From assembly GCA_003694775.1 (NCBI GenBank), contig RFJV01000140.1:1-13440 (forward strand): 13,440 bases of DNA, given 5' to 3'. The notes under the pieces are model-generated. The model had not been told where the DNA came from and made no database searches. It worked only from the letters and a program-made list of their open reading frames with translations. Positions within the stretch are counted from its first letter, which is position 1. Each line of letters opens with the position of its first letter. This DNA is from Chloroflexota bacterium (lineage in GTDB: Bacteria > Chloroflexota > Anaerolineae > 4572-78 > J111). Shown here piece after piece: positions 6,334 through 11,524 of the stretch. The position numbers were made by a program, and so were the translations under genes.

Positions 6334-6888
6334 GTGAAAGAAATCGCCCTTCATATTCTGGATATTGCCGAAAACAGCATCTCTGCCGGCGCCCGGAACA
6401 TTACCATCGACATCCACGAAGACCTGACCCGCGACCGGCTGACCATCACCATTACGGACGACGGCAAAGGAATGGACGTGGCAGAGATTGCACGGGTGGT
6501 CGACCCGTTTGTCACCAGCCGGACCACCCGGCGGGTCGGACTGGGGATACCCTTGCTCAAGGCCGCGGCAGAAGCATGCCAGGGGGGGCTGACCATCCGC
6601 TCCGCACCCGGCCAGGGAACCACCCTCACCGTTCTTTTCCAGCACAGCCACATCGACCGGATGCCGCTGGGCGACCTGCCCGGCACCTTCCTGACCCTCC
6701 TCATCGGCTACCCCAACATCCACTGGACCTTCCGCTACCGGGTAAACAACCAGGAATTTCTCTTTGACGACACCCCCATCAAGCAAGAACTGGACGGCGT
6801 CCCCCTGACCGAACCGTCGATTCTGGCCTTTCTGCGGAATATATTGGAAGACGGCATCAGCCGTCTGCAAGAAAGCAGGGGCGAATAG
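6334..6888 (+). CDS. Stand-alone GHKL ATPase of hydrogenase-type clusters
   Basis: This 184-residue soluble protein has residues 1-105 forming a compact GHKL ATP-binding domain. It shows an N-box DIAENSISAGA (E13, N14), a G1 box DDGKG (42-46), FVTSRTTRRVGLGIPLL as the lid and G2 region, and GQGTTLTV near 94-101. There is no histidine phospho-acceptor domain, sensor or membrane segment. The last ~80 residues (from LGDLPGTFLTLLIG) form a second small domain I do not recognise. The gene lies between nuoE-like 1 and a ferredoxin-like gene, a position where an ATP-binding protein of this kind is known to me from clostridial [FeFe]-hydrogenase loci. The start is GTG 6334 with a weak site (GGGTGAT). 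It may be a protein kinase or assembly ATPase; the role is unproven. Confidence 0.78.
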   Translation: MKEIALHILDIAENSISAGARNITIDIHEDLTRDRLTITITDDGKGMDVAEIARVVDPFVTSRTTRRVGLGIPLLKAAAEACQGGLTIRSAPGQGTTLTVLFQHSHIDRMPLGDLPGTFLTLLIGYPNIHWTFRYRVNNQEFLFDDTPIKQELDGVPLTEPSILAFLRNILEDGISRLQESRGE

Positions 6889-6914
6889 TAGGGGCGACCG
6901 GCTGGTCGCCCTAC
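6888..6914 (+). repeat. Palindromic repeat, left copy
   Basis: GTAGGGGCGACC (6888-6899) pairs with GGTCGCCCTAC (6904-6914) around loop GGCT, with one bulged G. In RNA it would form a stable hairpin directly after the stop codon and could protect or attenuate the upstream message. Confidence 0.85.
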
Positions 6915-6943
6915 GGAAACCGTATTTTCACAGAAAACAGACC

Positions 6944-6957
6944 GTCCCTGCCGGGAC
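6944..6957 (+). repeat. Small hairpin inside the REP-like element
   Basis: GTCCC (6944-6948) pairs with GGGAC (6953-6957) around loop TGCC. No T-tract follows, so it is not an intrinsic terminator. Confidence 0.5.
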
Positions 6958-6977
6958 AGCAACGAGAATGAAAATCT

Positions 6978-7003
6978 GTAGGACGACATTAATGTCGCCC
7001 TAC
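6978..7003 (+). repeat. Palindromic repeat, right copy
   Basis: GTAGGACGACATT (6978-6990) and AATGTCGCCCTAC (6991-7003) form a loop-free 26-base palindrome with a single A/C mismatch. It shares its outer GTAGG...CGAC arm with the left copy at 6888-6914 but has a different centre (CATTAATG against CCGGCTGG). Confidence 0.85.
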
Positions 7004-7034
7004 CCCGACGTTATTTTAGACGAGGAGAACAACG

Positions 7035-7403
7035 ATGGCAGGTATTAAATCCCTTGAAGAATTGAAACGTCTGAAGGAAGAAGCTCTGGCAAAACGGCAG
7101 GCCCGCACCACCACCGGTGGTATTCAGATAACCGTAGGAATGGGCACTTGCGGTATTGCCGCCGGCGCTCGCGAAGCCATGAAAGCCATACTGGCCGTCA
7201 CCGAGGAAGAAGGTCTGAGCGACATCATTGTCAGGCAAACCGGCTGTATCGGTCTGTGCGAGTGGGAACCGATAGTAGAAGTGGAAATTGGCGACCAGCC
7301 AAAAGTAACCTACGGCAAAGTGACCCCGGAACGCGCCCGGCAAATCATGAAAGAGCATGTTATCGGCGGCAAGGAGATTCCCGAATTCAAGATTCCGGCC
7401 TGA
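7035..7403 (+). CDS. HndB-type ferredoxin-like protein (three Cys)
   Basis: This 122-residue thioredoxin-like ferredoxin-domain protein has an N-terminal charged helix (SLEELKRLKEEALAKRQA). The core strand ITVGMGTCGIAAGA follows, then IIVRQTGCIGLCEWEP and a C-terminal VTPERARQIMKEH. It contains only three cysteines, C39, C71 and C75. Standard thioredoxin-like [2Fe-2S] ferredoxins use four, so cluster binding is uncertain. As I recall, the family found with NAD(P)-reducing hydrogenases (HndB) also shows this pattern. The start ATG 7035 follows GAGGAG (7022-7027) at 7 bases. It lies just behind the REP-like element and 43 bases before nuoF-like 1, its probable partner. Confidence 0.8.
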   Translation: MAGIKSLEELKRLKEEALAKRQARTTTGGIQITVGMGTCGIAAGAREAMKAILAVTEEEGLSDIIVRQTGCIGLCEWEPIVEVEIGDQPKVTYGKVTPERARQIMKEHVIGGKEIPEFKIPA

Positions 7404-7446
7404 CATCCAACACCAACAAACACCAACACAGTAAAGGATTCTGACC

Positions 7447-9228
7447 ATGAAATTCTACCGCTCACACGTTCTGGTTTGCGTGGACCCGGAATGCCTGGCA
7501 AAAGGCGCGCACGATATCCTGGACGGTCTCCAGGATGAGCTGGTCTACCAGGGCCTGATAGACGAGGTGCAGGTGCTGGAAACATCCCGCATTGGCGGGT
7601 GTGCCAACGGCCCGGAAATTGTGGTCTATCCCGAAGGGGTGCACTACGTTGGCCTGAGCGTTGACCAGCTTCCGTTTCTGGTAGAAGAGCACTTTCTCAA
7701 GGGCCGCGTGGTAGAAAGTCTGCTGGCGAAAGAGGTCAAGCGGGCCGACGAGGAGCTGGGGCCACCCAAGCCCAAAGAGGTGCGGGTCGTGCTCCGCAAC
7801 TGCGGCAAAATCGACCCCGAAAACATCGAGGACTACATTGCCGAAGACGGCTACCAGGCGCTGGGGAAAGTGCTGTCTGAGATGACTCCGGAGCAGGTGA
7901 TTGAGGAAGTGCTGGCTTCCGGCCTGCGGGGCCGGGGTGGGGCCGGGTTCCCCACCGGCAGGAAATGGCAGTTCTGCCGCAGCGCGCCCGGCTCGCCCAA
8001 GTACATCATCTGCAACGCCGACGAAGGCGACCCCGGCGCTTTTATGAACCGCCGCGTCCTGGAAGGCGACCCCCACTCGGTCATCGAGGGGATGATTATT
8101 GCCGCCTATGCTATCGGGGCCAGCCGGGGATACATTTACTGCCGGGCCGAATACCCGGTGGCCGTCCGTACGCTGAACATCGCCATCAAGCAGGCGCGCA
8201 ATCTGGGCCTGCTGGGGGATGACATTCTGGGAAGCGGCTTTTCCTTTGACCTGGAAGTGCGGATGGGCGCCGGCGCCTTTGTCTGCGGTGAGGAAACCGC
8301 GCTGATGGCTTCCATCGAAGGCAAGCGCGGGGAACCGCGGCCCCGGCCCCCGTTCCCGGCGGTCAAGGGGCTGTGGGGCAAGCCGACCAACATCAACAAC
8401 GTGGAAACCTACGCCAACGTTCCCCAAATCATCCTCAAGGGCGCGCAGTGGTTCGCCAGTATGGGCACGGAAAAGAGCAAAGGCACCAAAACCTTTGCCA
8501 TTGCCGGCGATGTAAACAACACCGGCCTGATTGAAGTGCCCCTGGGCATTACCCTGCGCGAAGTCATTTTCGACATCGGCGAAGGTATCAAAGGCGGCAA
8601 AAAGTTCAAGGCCGTGCAGACCGGCGGTCCGATGGGTGGGTGTCTGCCGGAGCAGTACCTGGATATGCCGGTCGATTACGAATCCCTCACCGCGGCAGGC
8701 TCCATTATGGGGTCGGGCGGTATGATTGTGATGGACGAAGACACCTGCATGGTGGATATTGCCCGCTTCTTTATGGAATTTACCCAGGACGAAAGCTGTG
8801 GTAAATGCACCCCCTGCCGGGTGGGGACACGGCGCATCCTGGAAATTCTGGAGCGCATTTGCGATGGTCACGGCAAGGACGGCGATATTGAAACCCTGGA
8901 AATGCTGTGCCAGCAAATCAAGGCGACCAGCCTGTGCGGGCTGGGACAGGGCGCGCCCAATCCTGTTGAAAGCACGCTCAAACACTTCCGCCACGAGTAC
9001 GAGGCCCACATCTACGAAAAACGCTGTCCGGCAAAGGTGTGCCGCGGGCTGATTCACTACCGCATCAGCGACAACGTCTGCACCGGCTGTATGGTCTGTG
9101 CCCGCAACTGCCCCGTCGAGGCTATCAGCGGCGAGCGCCGGCAGGTGCACTACATCGACCCGGACATCTGCATCCGCTGTGGAATCTGCCAGCAGGTCTG
9201 CAACTTCAACGCGGTGGAGGTGTATTGA
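7447..9228 (+). CDS. NuoF/HydB-like flavoprotein 1 with C-terminal ferredoxin domain
   Basis: This 593-residue NADH-binding flavoprotein has domains in the HydB/HymB order. A thioredoxin-like N-domain (1-90) has C11, C16 and C52, but R49-I50 stands where the remaining Cys of the usual C-x3-C is expected. The FMN/NADH domain has GLRGRGGAGFPTG near 159, CNADEGDPGAF at 189-199 and GAGAFVCGEETAL near 274. An SLBB region follows, then the [4Fe-4S] helical domain with C451, C454, C457 and C497. The C-terminal ferredoxin carries two [4Fe-4S] motifs, C545/548/551/555 and C575/578/581/585. It would take electrons from NADH via FMN and pass them to NuoE-like and large subunits. The extra ferredoxin and the EGDPGAF loop are those of soluble, often bifurcating complexes, not of complex I. 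AAAGGA upstream sets the start. Confidence 0.9.
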   Translation: MKFYRSHVLVCVDPECLAKGAHDILDGLQDELVYQGLIDEVQVLETSRIGGCANGPEIVVYPEGVHYVGLSVDQLPFLVEEHFLKGRVVESLLAKEVKRADEELGPPKPKEVRVVLRNCGKIDPENIEDYIAEDGYQALGKVLSEMTPEQVIEEVLASGLRGRGGAGFPTGRKWQFCRSAPGSPKYIICNADEGDPGAFMNRRVLEGDPHSVIEGMIIAAYAIGASRGYIYCRAEYPVAVRTLNIAIKQARNLGLLGDDILGSGFSFDLEVRMGAGAFVCGEETALMASIEGKRGEPRPRPPFPAVKGLWGKPTNINNVETYANVPQIILKGAQWFASMGTEKSKGTKTFAIAGDVNNTGLIEVPLGITLREVIFDIGEGIKGGKKFKAVQTGGPMGGCLPEQYLDMPVDYESLTAAGSIMGSGGMIVMDEDTCMVDIARFFMEFTQDESCGKCTPCRVGTRRILEILERICDGHGKDGDIETLEMLCQQIKATSLCGLGQGAPNPVESTLKHFRHEYEAHIYEKRCPAKVCRGLIHYRISDNVCTGCMVCARNCPVEAISGERRQVHYIDPDICIRCGICQQVCNFNAVEVY

Positions 9229-9332
9229 TTCAATTATCAATGATTCAATGAGCCAATAAGCCAATGATTCAATGAGCCAATAAGCCAATGATTCAATGAG
9301 CCAATTGAAAATTGAAAATTGATAATTGATTA
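9226..9332 (+). repeat. Octanucleotide tandem array 2 with heptamer tail
   Basis: The array starts at the stop codon of nuoF-like 1, whose TGA is the start of a TGATTCAA unit. After a 7-base TTATCAA, eight exact octamers follow from 9241 to 9304. They cycle through TGATTCAA, TGAGCCAA and TAAGCCAA, giving a 24-base higher-order repeat present two and two-thirds times. The last part (9305-9332) changes to four heptamers: TTGAAAA twice, TTGATAA and TTGATTA. It is AT-rich compared with its surroundings and ends just before the ribosome binding site of the next gene. Confidence 0.93.
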
Positions 9333-9335
9333 CGG

Positions 9336-9340
9336 GGAGG
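9336..9340 (+). promoter_or_regulatory. Ribosome binding site fixing the second nuoE-like start
   Basis: GGAGG lies 6 bases before ATG 9347. The upstream in-frame TTG 9326 falls inside the repeat array and is unlikely to be used. Confidence 0.75.
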
Positions 9341-9346
9341 AACAAT

Positions 9347-9844
9347 ATGGCCTTAAAAGTTCAAAGCAGAACAGACATCTCCGCCGCGGTGCAGGCGGCG
9401 GTAGAACGGCACGGCACGACGGCGGAGGCCCTGGTGCCCATTCTGAGCGATGTCAACCGTGCCCTCGGCTTCCTCCCTCAAGACGCGATGACCGCTATCA
9501 GCCGGTCGCTCCGAATTCCTCCCAGTCAGGTTCTGTCTACCGCCAGCTTCTACCAGATGCTTTCAACCAGGCCCCGCGGCAAGCATGTCATCAAGTTTTG
9601 TGAAAGCGCGCCCTGCCACGTAATGGGTGGCCGCCTGGTGTGGAAGGCGCTCCAGGACGCGCTGGGGTTGGAGCCGGGCCAAACCAGTGCCGACGGACAG
9701 TGGACTCTGCTGACCACCAGCTGTCCGGGCGTGTGCGGCGTCGGGCCGGTGCTCATCATCGATGACGAGGTGCACGGCAACGTCACCCCGGAAAAAGTGC
9801 CGGAAATCCTGGCCCAATATCAGGAAGGAGGGACATCCCAATGA
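9347..9844 (+). CDS. NuoE-like [2Fe-2S] subunit 2
   Basis: This 165-residue second NuoE-family protein differs clearly from the first (5787-6320). Its ligands are C85 and C90 (CESAPC), then C126 and C130 (CPGVC), with all four cysteines kept. The segment after the last Cys is GVGPVLIIDDEVHGNVTP, the complex I-like form, where the first copy has SQAPVAMVNEDIHGRI. The N-terminal helices include VPILSDVNRALGFLPQDAM. The start ATG 9347 has a strong GGAGG. The stop overlaps the next start (ATGA at 9841-9844), so it is coupled to nuoF-like 2, its obvious partner. The [2Fe-2S] centre would sit beside the FMN of that subunit, either as a relay or as an off-pathway centre. Confidence 0.9.
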   Translation: MALKVQSRTDISAAVQAAVERHGTTAEALVPILSDVNRALGFLPQDAMTAISRSLRIPPSQVLSTASFYQMLSTRPRGKHVIKFCESAPCHVMGGRLVWKALQDALGLEPGQTSADGQWTLLTTSCPGVCGVGPVLIIDDEVHGNVTPEKVPEILAQYQEGGTSQ

Positions 9845-11484
9845 GCGCAGTTCGTTCCCTGGTGCTGGTTTCTGGCGACCCGCAAAGCCTGGCCCGCGGC
9901 GCGTCAGACGTTTTCTCGGCCCTGCAAGCTGAAATCAAGCGGCTGGGCCTGCAGGACGAAATCTCCCTGCTGATGACCGGCGACCTGGGCCGCCACGACG
10001 CCCTGCCGCTGGTGATTGTCTATCCAGAAGCGACCATCTACGGGCCGGTCAAACCGGAAAATGTGCCCTGGCTGGTGGAGGAGCATCTTTACAAGGGCCG
10101 CATTGTACCGGAACTGCAAGCCTCAGCGGCAGAACTGACCGGCCAGATTGCCTGGCTGACCGCCCGCCAGGGCACACTCCCGGCAGAACAGCGTGTGGTT
10201 CTGCGCCGGGCCGGGTTGATTGACCCGGAGGACATCGAAGAATACATTGCCCACGATGGCTACGAGGCGCTGGGCAAAGCCGTCACCCAGATGTCGCCCC
10301 AGGAGGTCATCGAAGAAATTGTGCAGTCCGGTCTCCGGGGGCGGGGTGGGGCCGGCTTTCCCACCGGCATCAAGTGGCGCTTTGTGGCCCAGGTAGACAA
10401 CTATCCCAGGTACATCATCTGCAACGCCGACGAAAGCGAACCGGGGACCTTCAAGGACCGCCTCATCCTGGAAGGCGACCCGCACAGCATCATCGAGGCC
10501 ATGACCATTGCCGCTTACGCGGTCGGGGCGCAGGAGGGGTACATTTACGTCCGCGGGGAGTACACCCTGGCCCAACAACGCCTGCAAACCGCCATCGAAC
10601 AGGCCCAGGCGCTGGGCTTTTTGGGAGACAATATCTTTGGCCGGGATTTTCGCTTTAACATCCACATCCATACCGGGGCCGGAGCCTACATCTGCGGCGA
10701 GGAAACCGCGCTGATTGAGTCTCTGGAGGGTAAACGGGGCGAACCGCGGCCCCGCCCGCCGTACCCCACCACCCACGGCCTGTGGGGCAAGCCGACGGTG
10801 GTCAACAATGTGGAAACCCTGGCGAACGTGCCGGCTATCATTCTCCACGGGGCCAACTGGTACCGGCAGATGGGCACCAAGAACAGCCCCGGCACCAAAG
10901 TCTATACCATGCTGGGCAATGTCAACGTGACGGGCCTGATTGAAGTGCCCATGGGCATCACCCTGCGGGAAGTGATTGCCATCTATGCCAAGGGGATGAA
11001 AAACGGGGCCACGTTCAAACTGGCCCAGACCGGCGGGTCGAGCGGCTCCATCATCCCGGCCAGCCTGCAGGACACCCCCATGGATTTCGACTCCTACAGC
11101 CGGGCCGGCGTCTCGTTGGGGTCGGGCGCCCTGCTCATCTGCGATGAAAACACCTGCGTGGTCGACCTGGCACGGGTGCTCCTGCGCTTTTTTGCCTGCG
11201 AAAGCTGTGGCAAGTGCACCCCCTGCCGGGTTGGCGGACAGCGCGCCCGCCAGATTTTGACCAACATTGCCGAAGGCGTTGGCTCTTTGAGCGATTTGGA
11301 TGACCTGGAAACCATTTCGACCCACCTGTACAACCTGTCGAACTGCGGCCTGGGCCAGACCGCCGGCGTCCCCATCCGGGACATCCTCCGGCATTTCCGG
11401 GCCGAAGTTGAAGCCCATATCCGACTGAAAGTCTGTCCAACCGGTGTATGTGCCATGAGCGGACGCCGGGTGAAAGTTCGATAA
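9841..11484 (+). CDS. NuoF-like NADH-binding flavoprotein 2 (complex I type)
   Basis: In this 547-residue protein, residues 1-90 align with the thioredoxin-like domain of the first NuoF-like protein (7447-9228) in outline (LVLVSGDPQSLARGASDVF, VIVYPEATIYGPV) but contain no cysteine, so this domain cannot hold a [2Fe-2S] cluster. The FMN/NADH domain shows GLRGRGGAGFPTG near 164, CNADESEPGTF at 194-204 and GAGAYICGEETAL near 279. The [4Fe-4S] domain has C456, C459, C462 and C502. It ends shortly after CPTGVCAM and lacks the C-terminal ferredoxin of copy 1. The ESEPGTF loop is the complex I NuoF form. It would oxidise NADH, or reduce NAD+, and exchange electrons with NuoE-like 2 and the NuoG-like protein. 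Its ATG overlaps the stop of nuoE-like 2 by 4 bases. Confidence 0.9.
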   Translation: MSAVRSLVLVSGDPQSLARGASDVFSALQAEIKRLGLQDEISLLMTGDLGRHDALPLVIVYPEATIYGPVKPENVPWLVEEHLYKGRIVPELQASAAELTGQIAWLTARQGTLPAEQRVVLRRAGLIDPEDIEEYIAHDGYEALGKAVTQMSPQEVIEEIVQSGLRGRGGAGFPTGIKWRFVAQVDNYPRYIICNADESEPGTFKDRLILEGDPHSIIEAMTIAAYAVGAQEGYIYVRGEYTLAQQRLQTAIEQAQALGFLGDNIFGRDFRFNIHIHTGAGAYICGEETALIESLEGKRGEPRPRPPYPTTHGLWGKPTVVNNVETLANVPAIILHGANWYRQMGTKNSPGTKVYTMLGNVNVTGLIEVPMGITLREVIAIYAKGMKNGATFKLAQTGGSSGSIIPASLQDTPMDFDSYSRAGVSLGSGALLICDENTCVVDLARVLLRFFACESCGKCTPCRVGGQRARQILTNIAEGVGSLSDLDDLETISTHLYNLSNCGLGQTAGVPIRDILRHFRAEVEAHIRLKVCPTGVCAMSGRRVKVR

Positions 11485-11524
11485 CCTTTTTCTGGACACG
11501 AACCCTGCGATGAAGGAGCAGAAT

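Larger units (their letters stand above)
6888..7003 (+). mobile_element. REP-doublet / MITE-like element
   Basis: The 116-base segment begins with GTAGGGGCGAC and ends with GTCGCCCTAC, which are inverted copies of each other apart from one extra G. Each end is itself a palindrome (6888-6914 and 6978-7003), and a third small hairpin sits between them. It has no coding capacity. It resembles non-autonomous REP/REPIN-type elements mobilised in trans, but no transposase or target duplication can be confirmed here. Its first base is the last base of the ATPase stop codon. Confidence 0.55.

Noticed and set aside
6888..7003. Intrinsic terminators at the palindromes
   Set aside because: Neither hairpin is followed by a T-tract, so they are better read as repeat elements or RNA-stability structures.
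7404..7446. ACACCAAC direct repeats before nuoF-like 1 as a regulatory site
   Set aside because: Two short copies in a 43-base purine/C-rich leader; too little to separate from low-complexity sequence.
9305..9333. Promoter in the AT-rich tail of array 2 (GATAAT at 9321-9326)
   Set aside because: TTGAAA at 9305 is only 10 bases away and nothing at 17 bases resembles a -35. The similarity follows from the repeat composition.
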